A stretch of 64,000 bases of DNA from Paucimonas lemoignei (lineage in GTDB: Bacteria; Pseudomonadota; Gammaproteobacteria; Burkholderiales; Burkholderiaceae_D). The notes beneath the pieces are model-generated. The model was not told the origin of the DNA, made no database searches, and was given only the letters and a program-made list of their open reading frames with translations. This document shows positions 9,403-18,250 of this stretch, one piece after another (the first letter of the stretch is position 1; the number at the start of each line of letters is the position of its first letter). The stretch covers positions 83,941-147,940 of the forward strand of contig NZ_SLZQ01000010.1 of the NCBI RefSeq assembly GCF_004342585.1, given 5' to 3'. A program made the position numbers and the translations under genes.

Positions 9403-10569
9403 ATGAATGTCGCATTTTTATTCAATTCTGACGATCCCTCGCTGGGTGGATACTACGGGCCTCCCGTAATGAATTTGGTTTTAGGCGCAGGCGTTATTCA
9501 AGCCGCCAATCGCAGCATGCGCGTATCTGTTGGGGATATATTGACGTATTCAGCAGCTTCTCAGAGCCGTACGCCGACATATGAGTATCTAAAAAAGTTA
9601 TGTAATGCTGTTTACCAGCCAATAAAATTTGATAGATTGAATCGAGACGAGCTATCTGCAACTTTTACAACAGCAACGGTCTATTGCTGGTTATTCCAGA
9701 ACATTACTGAATCAATTGCGCAGAGCCTGCATGATCAACTGAGAGGCAAGGATTCATATCTAGGCGCCATGGACGTCGATTTTTCGCTACCACTTCATTT
9801 AGCATTCTTCAGGAACAAGCTCATTGAAGCGTACCGCTTACGCGGAACCGAATGCGCTGTTTTTTTCGATATGGGCATTAATGAAGATCCTGACATTGTT
9901 GTCAAAGAAGGTTTCGAGGAGCATGGATTCAAAGTTTCCTACGAAGATCAAGGAGCCCGAAGGACAATTTTTGACAACTATGACTCTCTTGAGCACTTCA
10001 AAAGGGTTGAGTCATTTAAGTCATACTTCTCAAAACTTCCCGGTCTCGATGCCGACTATGCATCAGATTTGGCGCATAGCTTGGAAGAGCTTCATCCAAA
10101 ACTTTTCGATGCCTTCGCTGCAGCTGCCCGCACTCTGGAACGAGCCGAGACGGAAGAAGACCTTGCCCAAGCGGCGCTCTCTGGCCGCCGCCTGCTTGAG
10201 AGGGTGGCTGACTCCCTCTTCCCCCCTCAGGACAAGGATTGGAAAGGCCGCAAAGTCGGAAAGCCCCAGTATAAGAACCGACTTTGGGCATACGTAGAAC
10301 AAGCTTTAAGTACCAACAGTGCACCTGACCAAGCGATGCTCGACCGCTTAGGTAAAGAAGCAGACCGACTCATCGACTTGTTCAATGCTGGCCTCCATGC
10401 AAACCCGACACGGGAAAAGGTCGAACTTGCTTTCCGCGACTTGGTAATATGGCTTTCTAGCGTTATCAACCTTAATCCTGCCGGGGCCAGAGATCCATAC
10501 ATACCTTATGGAGATGAACTCGAATCATTCTTGGGATCCGTATTTTCAGATACAGGGGACGAAGCCTAA
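9403..10569 (+). CDS. Unknown protein with a HEPN-like C-terminal pattern
   Basis: A 388-residue protein that I cannot assign. The N-terminal half (to about residue 200) is unrecognised. The C-terminal 160 residues look all-helical and end in LFNAGLHANPTREKVELAF. The N-x-G-x-H-x-x-x-T-x-x-E pattern recurs in helical domains of defence-associated proteins, some of them HEPN-like. No signal peptide or membrane segments are seen. It lies alone between a divergent NERD helicase and a convergent DUF262 protein. A role in phage defence is inferred from position only. The start ATG has a weak ribosome-binding site. Confidence 0.65.
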   Translation: MNVAFLFNSDDPSLGGYYGPPVMNLVLGAGVIQAANRSMRVSVGDILTYSAASQSRTPTYEYLKKLCNAVYQPIKFDRLNRDELSATFTTATVYCWLFQNITESIAQSLHDQLRGKDSYLGAMDVDFSLPLHLAFFRNKLIEAYRLRGTECAVFFDMGINEDPDIVVKEGFEEHGFKVSYEDQGARRTIFDNYDSLEHFKRVESFKSYFSKLPGLDADYASDLAHSLEELHPKLFDAFAAAARTLERAETEEDLAQAALSGRRLLERVADSLFPPQDKDWKGRKVGKPQYKNRLWAYVEQALSTNSAPDQAMLDRLGKEADRLIDLFNAGLHANPTREKVELAFRDLVIWLSSVINLNPAGARDPYIPYGDELESFLGSVFSDTGDEA

Positions 10570-10603
10570 CAATTCGCGTGCAACCCGATGCCGATTTGCG
10601 GCG

Positions 10604-10626
10604 AGGCTTAACTCAAGCGTAAGCCT
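10604..10626. terminator. Possible bidirectional hairpin between convergent genes
   Basis: AGGCTTA (10604-10610) and TAAGCCT (10620-10626) can pair around a 9-base loop in the 89-base gap between two convergent gene ends. There is no clear T-run, so factor-independent termination is uncertain. Confidence 0.35.
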
Positions 10627-10658
10627 TACATTACGATGACGCACCAAAAATTGGACAG

Positions 10659-12338
10659 TCAAAGTGTTTTTTTATCTACCGCTGGGACTGAAAGCACTAG
10701 TCCATATAGATCATGTAAAGCGCTCAACATATTCTCTTTTCGATCATTCACAAAGGCCAGATGGCTATCCCAAACGGGCGAGTCAGGTTTGGGAACAAAG
10801 TCGTAGGAAGCCCAATACTTGTTGCCGTCCGCACTTCTAAAGAACTCCCGAGGATGGCGCGCTCGTTTGTAGTTATTGACCTCGGCAGGCATGGGCTGGA
10901 AGTTCCACAATACGTCGACTGCTTCCCGATAGGCTTCATCTTGACCTTCGAGATTAACAGGGAAAATATGGTCTACTTGAGGTTTGTTGTCATGAAAAAT
11001 ATAACTGCGGCTTGGCATCAGCACCTTGGTAGCAAGCCAGGGCTGGCTTAGTAACTGGTATTCGTGCAATTCGCCGGTACGGTTTTTTTCGATAGCGATC
11101 TGACGTATCTGCTCTAGAGGGAATGCGTTGCCTGCCTTGCCTTCTGCCATAGCCTCGCGTGCAAACGCATTGACCATGGTTTGAGTATTCCAGTCGCAGA
11201 ACTGCGACAGCAAAAAGTATTGATGGATCGGCTGCAACTCAGAGGCTTTCATTGCGCGAATACGCCACTCATGGCAATTTCGCTTCCGCTGAATTAGAAA
11301 AGCTGCAATGGGTAATACCGCGAGCCAGCGCGGCACGATAGACGCATGATTAATATTCAACAGCCCTTTCAAATAACCAGAAAACACCTCGACCAATGGT
11401 TCAGTGTCTTTCTCAAGCACATTCTGAAAGGCCTCAATGTCAGAGTTCTCCAAGCGTCCTTCATCAATGCGAATCGTGTTCTTAACTAGCAAATGGAAGA
11501 ACTGCAGTATTGCAGTAGAAGAAAACTTGATACCCCCACTTTGATTGCCAATTTTTTTGGAAAGCGCCCAGAGTTTTTCCTCGTAATCCGACTGGACAGC
11601 CTTAATCTTTCCGAGAACAAGCTCCAGTTGAGTAAGCGCCACGCCGCCAGTATTCAAGCGACGGAAAACCTCGTTTACTTCTTTAGGAGTATCGGCTTTC
11701 ACTGAAAAGTAAGCAATGGACTTGATGTTGGTATCGACAAAAATATCCCACAAGGCGCTCAAGTTCCGACGAACTCGCAAATTCAATTCCTTGCTTTCTC
11801 CCGCTGCCGTGAGCGCACGTACTTCAAGATTGACCTTTTCTTCTGGATTGCATCGCATGCATGCTAGTTCAGTCATGCGCAAGTAGTGAGCTTCCGGCGC
11901 TGCGTCTGCATCGCGAAACAAGAATCCGGTTTCATCCGATTCGGCGGTATTGGAATCGAACAACAGGTCATAGTGAAGTACGCGGCCGTTGAAACGATGA
12001 CGCAATACCGAGTACAGGGTTTGCAGACGCTGTTGGCCATCGTACACCAGTGCTTTAGGAGCTCCCCAAAGTCCTTCGTCTACTTGATAAGCAAATTTTC
12101 CGGGTGCGTAGTCGCCAACGAATCGGCGATAGGGTACCTTTTGATCAGTTTCCCATAGCACCACCCCTCCAATAGGGTAACGCTTGAGGAGTGAGTCGAG
12201 CAACAGGCACACATAGTCCTCGGACTCATGACGAGCCCCCCACACATATTGCCTTTGTACCTGCGGTAGAAACCACCCGTTGTTCGGAGCATTAAGCTTG
12301 TCGAGTGCTTCGCGAACTGAAATGCCTGCGTATGACAT
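10659..12338 (-). CDS. DUF262/DUF1524 protein (GmrSD-like nuclease family)
   Basis: A 559-residue protein of the DUF262 family. Visible hallmarks are the N-terminal VQRQYVWG and GGVVLW blocks, the YDGQQRLQTL motif near residue 97, and FRRLNTGGVALT in the middle. A C-terminal DUF1524-type HNH region contains DHIFPVN and a later N-x-x-R. In the GmrSD group these domains give nucleotide-dependent cleavage of modified (glucosylated) phage DNA; here both are in one chain. The gene stands alone on the minus strand with 266 bases of AT-rich DNA upstream. It is probably a stand-alone anti-phage nuclease; the modification it reads is unknown. Confidence 0.82.
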   Translation of the reverse strand: MSYAGISVREALDKLNAPNNGWFLPQVQRQYVWGARHESEDYVCLLLDSLLKRYPIGGVVLWETDQKVPYRRFVGDYAPGKFAYQVDEGLWGAPKALVYDGQQRLQTLYSVLRHRFNGRVLHYDLLFDSNTAESDETGFLFRDADAAPEAHYLRMTELACMRCNPEEKVNLEVRALTAAGESKELNLRVRRNLSALWDIFVDTNIKSIAYFSVKADTPKEVNEVFRRLNTGGVALTQLELVLGKIKAVQSDYEEKLWALSKKIGNQSGGIKFSSTAILQFFHLLVKNTIRIDEGRLENSDIEAFQNVLEKDTEPLVEVFSGYLKGLLNINHASIVPRWLAVLPIAAFLIQRKRNCHEWRIRAMKASELQPIHQYFLLSQFCDWNTQTMVNAFAREAMAEGKAGNAFPLEQIRQIAIEKNRTGELHEYQLLSQPWLATKVLMPSRSYIFHDNKPQVDHIFPVNLEGQDEAYREAVDVLWNFQPMPAEVNNYKRARHPREFFRSADGNKYWASYDFVPKPDSPVWDSHLAFVNDRKENMLSALHDLYGLVLSVPAVDKKTL

Positions 12339-12604
12339 GATTCTTTTTCTAATAGTTATTCAATGTTTTTGAATTATTTAATGACTACTTCGGATGCATA
12401 GATCGAGGTTTCCGAATTTAGCGATATAGGTCAATTTTAGCGCTCATCTATCTTTAGTGAAGAAATGATATGACCACGAATATATAGCTATAACTATTGG
12501 CCATGTATCCACTCCTTTAACGATAGCCTAGTAAGCTGCGAAGTCTGTGAACCGCTTTACTTATTCGAAAAGCAGTGCGTATGTATCATGGACCATTCCG
12601 AGGT

Positions 12605-13327
12605 TCACGAACGCTTTTTCTGCCATTCTGCGATTTTTAGAAAAACAATGTTTTGGAAATCAGGGACTAGATTATGTGTTTTGGCCTCATCGAGTAATGG
12701 CACAATCTTCCTGATGAATGCATCCAGCAAAGCGCCACCAGTCTCAGTTTTTGTGTCCATGTACAGGTCGAGCTCAAAACTTTTTCCGCCGAGCGCGTTC
12801 GCAGAAAAATTTGTACTTCCGAAAATGGCGCATTGTGCATCTTTAAACTCTTTTCCTTTGCCGCTTAGGCCGAGAGCCTTTGCATGCCATTTCTTTACCC
12901 CCCAAAATTGAATGGTTGGTGTAATAACCGGCGGGCTCGGTTTTCTATCCATGTATTTCCGTTCTGCCTGCACATAGAGATTGGCTAGGTCGTCTGCGAC
13001 CTTGTGAGTAGTCAAATATTCATTTTCATCATACTTGAAAGAATCCGGCGATTTTCCTGGATTTGACTTCACATATTCTTCTCTAGCCCTATTCACTGCA
13101 TTGAAATCGACCCACACCCCTACCCATATCACCAATTCGCGATTCTTACTTTCGGCAGCCCATTCAATCAGTGACAGCAGCATATCTGCTGCTATATCGT
13201 TCCGTTGGGCTGAAACATTGCCAGTTAGAAGAAAAATCCTACCCTCCGTTTTTTGCTTCACGATTGTCGAGAGCTTTTGTTTTGTTTCAGTATTGGTGGG
13301 ACTTTGGGTTAGAAATTCTAAAGTCAT
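12605..13327 (-). CDS. PLD-like nuclease with a single HxK motif
   Basis: A 240-residue protein of the phospholipase D nuclease fold. Residues around KKWHAKALGL carry the H-x-K pair, followed by AIFGSTNFSANALGG, the typical S/N-containing end of an HKD motif. Only one motif is present, so activity would need a dimer, as in BfiI-type and Nuc-type enzymes. The N-terminal part (GRIFLLTGNVS and LVIWVGVW strands) fits the usual alpha/beta fold. GAGAGAA precedes the ATG. No methyltransferase partner is adjacent. Flanking DNA is AT-rich, which suggests acquisition by transfer. Confidence 0.7.
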   Translation of the reverse strand: MTLEFLTQSPTNTETKQKLSTIVKQKTEGRIFLLTGNVSAQRNDIAADMLLSLIEWAAESKNRELVIWVGVWVDFNAVNRAREEYVKSNPGKSPDSFKYDENEYLTTHKVADDLANLYVQAERKYMDRKPSPPVITPTIQFWGVKKWHAKALGLSGKGKEFKDAQCAIFGSTNFSANALGGKSFELDLYMDTKTETGGALLDAFIRKIVPLLDEAKTHNLVPDFQNIVFLKIAEWQKKRS

Positions 13328-13648
13328 TGTTCTCTCGTTACAGAATATAGGGCACCATTATTAAGAGCACTATTATAAGAAGGTGTATATCAATGCTAAT
13401 TCGAAGGTAAACTTGATGGAGGCATTTTTACTTGAATACCACTTAGCCTTGTATTAGAGTTTTGACGTTTTCAGAGCCAATCATTCTATTCACGAAGCGC
13501 TTTTCGGCTATTTGTGAAAGTTTGAAATAGGCTGGAAGCCGTCGTTTATATATATGATTTGGCTAGGCGAAAATGAACCGGTAAAGTCGCCGATTATTGC
13601 CGGCTCAAGATCGCGGCTACTTTGATGCGAATACACAGGAGAGCTTTC

Positions 13649-13741
13649 ATGACGGTAACCGCTCTATTAAATACCAAAGCGTTAATCTTCACTGGTATGG
13701 CATGTCACCTGCATCTCCTGCCGCGAGGGCAGAAGTCTTGA
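13649..13741 (+). CDS. Possible 30-codon ORF or truncated gene start
   Basis: The 354-base gap between the PLD-like gene (starting at 13327) and the end of nadR (13682) is AT-rich and has no long gene. It does hold ATG at 13649 with AGGAG six to seven bases upstream, opening 30 codons (MTVTALLNTKALIF...) that run convergently into the end of nadR. A good ribosome-binding site on such a short frame suggests either a very small gene or the 5' end of a gene lost at a rearrangement point. Confidence 0.2.
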   Translation: MTVTALLNTKALIFTGMACHLHLLPRGQKS

Positions 13742-14776
13742 TGCCGCTTCTATTCGGTCAGAAAAAGAACCCGATATGAGCTCGAACCGGATGCTTCTTT
13801 TTCGTAGTTCGTCCAGATACCATGCGTGTTGGTGCTCCCTGAACTCGCTGTTCTGCCTGGTCCCATCCTGAACAAATGGGAAATCTGGGGCGCAGAGAAA
13901 AACGTGGTCATACTCCCGGTTTGCCAGCTTTCGCAGCTCTTGATCGGCATTGCCAAACAGCGCGAGACTATAGAACAGCGTGGTAAGCGGCGAGGTATCA
14001 CAGAAGAGCCACTGCGTAGCTTGCTGTGATTGCGCTACCTCGCGCGCCACCTGTTCGCGTGCAATCGACACCATGTCCGTCGTCTCCAGCTTGCCCTGTT
14101 TCTGCAGCCATAGCTCGCGGCCGTATTCCGGGACCCACTTGGTGGCAAAGCGTGATGCCATTGCTGCTGCGAGTGTTGTCTTGCCACTGGACTCACCGCC
14201 AAGGAAGCATACACGCCTGATAAAGCTGGCATAGACAATGGGGGACAGGAAATCACGATAATAAGTCGGGTTCTGTCGAATCGCCGAGCCCGAGATTGGA
14301 ATCGCGGTGCGGGACTTGTCCACACAGACATGGGTTACCTGATTTGAGGAACCTGTTCGGGCGCTAAAGTAATGGGACAAAGTCTTGGCAAAGCCATCGC
14401 CATAGTTTTCACTCGTGAAAACCGCATCAACCGTGTGTGACAGGACTTCCCAACAAAGCCAGCCGACGAACTGCCGATGGATCTCGTCTCCCGCATCGTT
14501 GTCCGGAATTTCCTGAAATAGAAGCCCACGTTGTTGACAGGTATTGCGCAACGATTCATCGTCGATGACCAGCATCTCAATGCCTGGGAACAGGCTCTTG
14601 AGCCAGGTTTCACGTGCAGCCCGACCACAATGTTCAAACCCCGGCTTGGTATAGCTGATGACAGTAACCCGCTCACAGGCCTGCAACGCACGGTTGATGA
14701 GCAGCTCATGACCCTTGTGCAGCGGGCAGAATTTGCCGACCACAAGGCCTCGCTTAAATTGCTTTGCTTGATTCAT
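13682..14776 (-). CDS. nadR: Bifunctional NMN adenylyltransferase / ribosylnicotinamide kinase
   Basis: A 364-residue cytoplasmic enzyme that phosphorylates nicotinamide riboside to NMN and adenylates NMN to NAD. The N-terminal nucleotidyltransferase shows KFCPLHKGHELL near the start and ISGSAIRQNP later; the C-terminal kinase begins at FLGGESSGKTTLAAAM, a P-loop. The DNA-binding domain of enterobacterial NadR is missing, consistent with regulation by NrtR instead. The ATG at 14776 (MNQAKQFKRG) lies two bases after the pnuC stop; an upstream in-frame start would overlap pnuC deeply and is rejected. It is the last gene of the eight-gene operon starting at 22639. Confidence 0.93.
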   Translation of the reverse strand: MNQAKQFKRGLVVGKFCPLHKGHELLINRALQACERVTVISYTKPGFEHCGRAARETWLKSLFPGIEMLVIDDESLRNTCQQRGLLFQEIPDNDAGDEIHRQFVGWLCWEVLSHTVDAVFTSENYGDGFAKTLSHYFSARTGSSNQVTHVCVDKSRTAIPISGSAIRQNPTYYRDFLSPIVYASFIRRVCFLGGESSGKTTLAAAMASRFATKWVPEYGRELWLQKQGKLETTDMVSIAREQVAREVAQSQQATQWLFCDTSPLTTLFYSLALFGNADQELRKLANREYDHVFLCAPDFPFVQDGTRQNSEFREHQHAWYLDELRKRSIRFELISGSFSDRIEAASRLLPSRQEMQVTCHTSED

Positions 14777-14778
14777 TG

Positions 14779-15345
14779 TCAGATAGAAGCAGTGTTTGCT
14801 ACCGATCGCTGCCACCAGCGCCATGAGACCAAGGCATTGATCCAGTAGCTCGCGTAAAGAAATGAAGTCAGATACAGTTCGCGGCTTGCATAGAGCGGAA
14901 CCGCAATGGAATTGACCACTAGCCAGAACGCCCAAGTTTCAAGACGTCGTTGCATCAAAAGGAGCTGGGCAACCACGCTGAATACCAATACCGCTGAATC
15001 GACGAATGGCGCATAGGCATCGGTAAAGAAGTGCAATAGTGCGCCGTAGCCGGCTGTGGCAAGCAATCCAACAGGAATTGTCCAGGCCAGCTTCTTGAAA
15101 TCGGCACGGGAGATGCGAAGCGCATTTCCCTGGGCGCCTTTCATCCAATGCCACCATCCCAGGACGCTTGTCACGACAAAGAAAATTTGCAGCACAACAT
15201 CCGCATAGAGCGAGGCCTGGAAGAACAGCACGGCAAACAGAAAGCAACCCGTGATTCCTGTCCACCAGGTATGCACGCTGTTTCGGCCGGCAAGCAGGAT
15301 GGATATGGTCGCCATGCCATTCGCGGCGATTTCGAGCGGGCTCAT
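14779..15345 (-). CDS. pnuC: Nicotinamide riboside transporter PnuC
   Basis: A 188-residue inner-membrane protein with about seven hydrophobic segments and the PnuC signatures WWTGITGC near residue 28, GWWHW near 63 and a C-terminal ASYWINALVSWRWW. It imports nicotinamide riboside, which the adjacent NadR kinase traps by phosphorylation. Its ATG overlaps the stop of the upstream adenylate-forming ligase gene in TAATG, so the two are translationally coupled. The coupling ties the uncharacterised genes upstream to NAD precursor uptake. Confidence 0.93.
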   Translation of the reverse strand: MSPLEIAANGMATISILLAGRNSVHTWWTGITGCFLFAVLFFQASLYADVVLQIFFVVTSVLGWWHWMKGAQGNALRISRADFKKLAWTIPVGLLATAGYGALLHFFTDAYAPFVDSAVLVFSVVAQLLLMQRRLETWAFWLVVNSIAVPLYASRELYLTSFLYASYWINALVSWRWWQRSVANTASI

Positions 15346-16694
15346 TATTCCATTGCTCCATGTAGGTCTGAGGTGTATTGAATGGTCTTGTCCTCCGATT
15401 GCAGCACGCCGACGTGGACGCCTGCAGTGCCGAAAAGAGGAAGCAAGGCGCGGCGTGCTTCGTCCGCCAGGGTCATCGCGCTGGCATTCAGGCGCAGCAT
15501 GACTTCACCATTGCCGTATTGGTGAAAATTGAAATGGGGGATCGGCAGGGACTGGAGTGCATGCGTGACGTCGATGTTGTTTATCCAACTGCCATTAGGC
15601 AGGCGGTAACGCACCGGGCTTCTTCCTGACAAGCCTACCAGCACGGGCGCATCCGACCCGAACGACAGGGATGCGAAGTCGCCGGTACGGTAACGCAATA
15701 GCGGAAGACAGAAGTTGAAGCCCCCCGTCACCGTGATCTCTCCCCGGTCGCCTGGCGGCACCGGTTTGTCTTGCTCGTCCAGAATCTCGACGTAAAGATG
15801 CGGTTGTAACAGCACATGCCCGCCGGCGCGCGCATCGAATACGCCGACCGGTCCGACTTCGTTCAGCGAATAGATATCCAGGACTGGGCAAGCGAAACGG
15901 CTTTCCAGTTGCTCCCGGAGCGCCGGAAGCAGCGTCATGGATACCGACATCATCACGCGCGGCCGGTGGGTCATGGGCAACTTAAGTAGCTCGGCAAAGG
16001 AGATCGGGTCGCCGGCGATGACCTCCGGTGCCATTGCGTCGAGATAGCGGGCACGATCATCCGGATGCTTCCAGTCGTCAGGATACAGATTGATTTTGGC
16101 GAGGCCTGATTCATCCATTGTCGGCGTGACCGACACATATGTAAAACAGCGGCGCTGGAAACCGAGCAGCATCACGCCGACCTGGCCCCTACCATGGGTA
16201 AGCTCGATGCCGAAGCGGTCCATCGCCCGTTTGTGAAACGCCAGATAACGCCCGGCTACGGCGGGGTGCGATGCGATCAGCAGCGGATGGCCGGTGGTGC
16301 CGGTCGTCCGGAAGTTGATCATGCGGGTCAATTCGACATGATCCGGGACAAACGCGGCAATATCGCCTGCATAGTCGGCACGGCTGACAGTCGGCAGATC
16401 GATAAAATTTACCGGAGGAGATCCTAGCCCGCGGTAATGTGGAACTGTTTGAAAAGTTCGTGCCATGAATTCTGGCAGCCAGGCGGGCAGTCCGTCGCGC
16501 GGCCACCCCACCGATGCTTGCCGAATCGTTTTTTCAAACTGGCGGATGTCGTCGACTTCCGTTGCCGTCAACCGGTTACCGCTCTGGTTCCGGTAGATCG
16601 GCGCCGCAGGATGCTCGCGCATGAACTCGAGCATGCGCCGCCCATGGTCAGTCAAGGTCGGGAAGCGGTCCGCATCAGTTGGCTCGATGTTCAT
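15345..16694 (-). CDS. Adenylate-forming ligase, PaaK/CapK-like
   Basis: A 449-residue ANL-superfamily enzyme expected to activate a carboxylate with ATP. Motifs include a P-loop-like FRTTGTTGHP (about residues 128-137), the A5 region YSLNEVGPVG and the A8 region YRTGDFASL; a lysine in DKTIQYTSD near the end may be the adenylation lysine. Overall it resembles phenylacetate-CoA ligase and CapK-type proteins more than classic acyl-CoA synthetases. The start is set at 16694 because it overlaps the upstream stop as TGATG; an upstream ATG at 16709 is possible. The substrate is unknown. Position between a radical SAM gene and pnuC suggests it works on a product of this operon. Confidence 0.8.
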   Translation of the reverse strand: MNIEPTDADRFPTLTDHGRRMLEFMREHPAAPIYRNQSGNRLTATEVDDIRQFEKTIRQASVGWPRDGLPAWLPEFMARTFQTVPHYRGLGSPPVNFIDLPTVSRADYAGDIAAFVPDHVELTRMINFRTTGTTGHPLLIASHPAVAGRYLAFHKRAMDRFGIELTHGRGQVGVMLLGFQRRCFTYVSVTPTMDESGLAKINLYPDDWKHPDDRARYLDAMAPEVIAGDPISFAELLKLPMTHRPRVMMSVSMTLLPALREQLESRFACPVLDIYSLNEVGPVGVFDARAGGHVLLQPHLYVEILDEQDKPVPPGDRGEITVTGGFNFCLPLLRYRTGDFASLSFGSDAPVLVGLSGRSPVRYRLPNGSWINNIDVTHALQSLPIPHFNFHQYGNGEVMLRLNASAMTLADEARRALLPLFGTAGVHVGVLQSEDKTIQYTSDLHGAME

Positions 16695-17278
16695 CAGTCG
16701 CGCGTCCATTTGTCTGCGGACTCTTCAGCGGCTTTTCTCGCCAGCGCTTCACGAATAGAGCGCGCCCGCTCTTCGGCAGCACGGCTAGCCTCGAGCAGGC
16801 GCCGTCGCTCGGTACCGCTGATGCTGGACAAGCGGTCCGTTGCCTGGGCAATCGTTTCCCCCGCGGGCCGATAGTCCAGTCTTGCCAGTGCCACGCGGGC
16901 CAGTTCCTCGCGACGGTCCGGATCGTTGACGAACTGGTGCGCGGGTGTTGCCGATGCCAACTCTGCGACGGCATCATCGAGCACCTTAAGCAATTCAGTT
17001 TGTGCGATGCGGGTCTTCACGAACCAGTCGTCGGCGAGAAGCCATGCCGCAATCATTGCTAATGCAAGGCGATTGCGGTCGGTTTTTGCATCGCGGCTCT
17101 GAAAGCGTGCCAGCACTGCATAAGATGTCTTGGTGCCGTTCATCTTCAGCACATCGTTGATCAGCGCTGCGACATGAATCGCCCCTGAGGAGCCGATGCG
17201 GGGTTCGCCAAGAAACTCCCGCGGTGTTTCCGCGAGACGATGGGTCAGCACTTCAAGATCAGGGCCAATCTGGTTCAT
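16694..17278 (-). CDS. Unknown helical protein in the MoxR-vWA-radical SAM operon
   Basis: A 194-residue soluble protein with no recognised family. It looks mostly helical and ends in a charged Arg/Glu-rich stretch (EERARSIREALARK) likely to be an extended helix. It starts three bases after the radical SAM stop and its own stop overlaps the ligase start as TGATG, so its expression is tied to both. No catalytic motif or metal site stands out. A structural or adaptor role in the complex encoded by the operon is plausible but unproven. Confidence 0.7.
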   Translation of the reverse strand: MNQIGPDLEVLTHRLAETPREFLGEPRIGSSGAIHVAALINDVLKMNGTKTSYAVLARFQSRDAKTDRNRLALAMIAAWLLADDWFVKTRIAQTELLKVLDDAVAELASATPAHQFVNDPDRREELARVALARLDYRPAGETIAQATDRLSSISGTERRRLLEASRAAEERARSIREALARKAAEESADKWTRD

Positions 17279-17281
17279 GGT

Positions 17282-18250
17282 TCAACTCGCGAATTTGGCG
17301 AACACCTGGGTTGAGGGACAATCCTGGCAGACTGCAGGGCGACAATGTTTCTGCCGCGACGAGAATATCTGCGGGAGTGCCAGCAAATCCGATACATTTC
17401 TTATTTCCTGAAGCGGGACGCCGAATTCCGCCGCCGTGAAGTTGCAGGGAGAGAGCAGACCCTTCTCATCGATGAACAAAAAGCGTTGACCGGGGCTGCA
17501 ATCCGATACGGGAAGCGGCCGATCTGCAGCGCTGGACTCGATTCGCTCCAGATAGGAAGGGCTTGCACATAGCCGGATGCCCCGAGAGACAAGGCGTTTT
17601 TGCAATGCCGGTACAAGGCGCCCCAACGCTTCGGCATCGGTTCTGGTAAGCCGATGTGCGGAAAAGAATTCCGGGCGGTCGCGGCCTCCCAGCTGATTGA
17701 AGGTGATCTCGTCAATTCCCCAGGAGGCCAGTTCATCGCACAGTGCTTCGAATTGGCCAAGATTGTCATGCATCAGGACGACATTAGCGCGCAGCTTGAG
17801 CCTGGATTGTGTGGCATCACGTTGCCTGGCCAGCGCGATGATCGACGCCCTCAACCGCTCCCATCCCCCTTGCCAGTTGCGCACGTCGTCGTGGAATGGG
17901 GCCAGGCCGTCGACGCTGACGGTCAATTCCGTCAACTGTTCGAGAATGCCGTCACGCGTTTGCTGCAGGTGCAAGGTCGTGCCATTTGTAGTGGTACTCA
18001 CCGCGATACCGAGCGTGTTGTTGAGCCACTTTGATAAGCCGAAAAACGGCTTCCACAGCAAGGGTTCCCCGCCGATCCAGCTCAGCAAAACCTTATCGCC
18101 GGACGTTTTCTGGTAATCGGCCAGAATGGGCGCAAAGCGCTCCACCTGGTCTGCTGCGACGTCGCGACGCGCAAAAGGCAAGCGCCTGTCGTATGCGCAG
18201 AATCCACAAGCCAGGTTGCAACGCTCGGTAATGCGCCATACGACAATCAT
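17282..18250 (-). CDS. Radical SAM protein with C-terminal cysteine cluster
   Basis: A 322-residue radical SAM enzyme. The [4Fe-4S]/SAM motif is C-x3-C-x2-C at Cys11, Cys15 and Cys18 (ERCNLACGFCAY), very near the N terminus, and WIGGEPLL supplies the GGE SAM-binding motif. The C-terminal third has a run of cysteines (SDCSPGQ, LSPCNFT, KHCRPAVCQDCPS), suggesting a SPASM/twitch-like auxiliary cluster as in peptide-modifying enzymes. Its ATG overlaps the upstream vWA gene stop as ATGA. No obvious precursor peptide gene is nearby. The substrate is unknown; candidates are a protein partner in the operon or a small molecule. Confidence 0.88.
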   Translation of the reverse strand: MIVVWRITERCNLACGFCAYDRRLPFARRDVAADQVERFAPILADYQKTSGDKVLLSWIGGEPLLWKPFFGLSKWLNNTLGIAVSTTTNGTTLHLQQTRDGILEQLTELTVSVDGLAPFHDDVRNWQGGWERLRASIIALARQRDATQSRLKLRANVVLMHDNLGQFEALCDELASWGIDEITFNQLGGRDRPEFFSAHRLTRTDAEALGRLVPALQKRLVSRGIRLCASPSYLERIESSAADRPLPVSDCSPGQRFLFIDEKGLLSPCNFTAAEFGVPLQEIRNVSDLLALPQIFSSRQKHCRPAVCQDCPSTQVFAKFAS

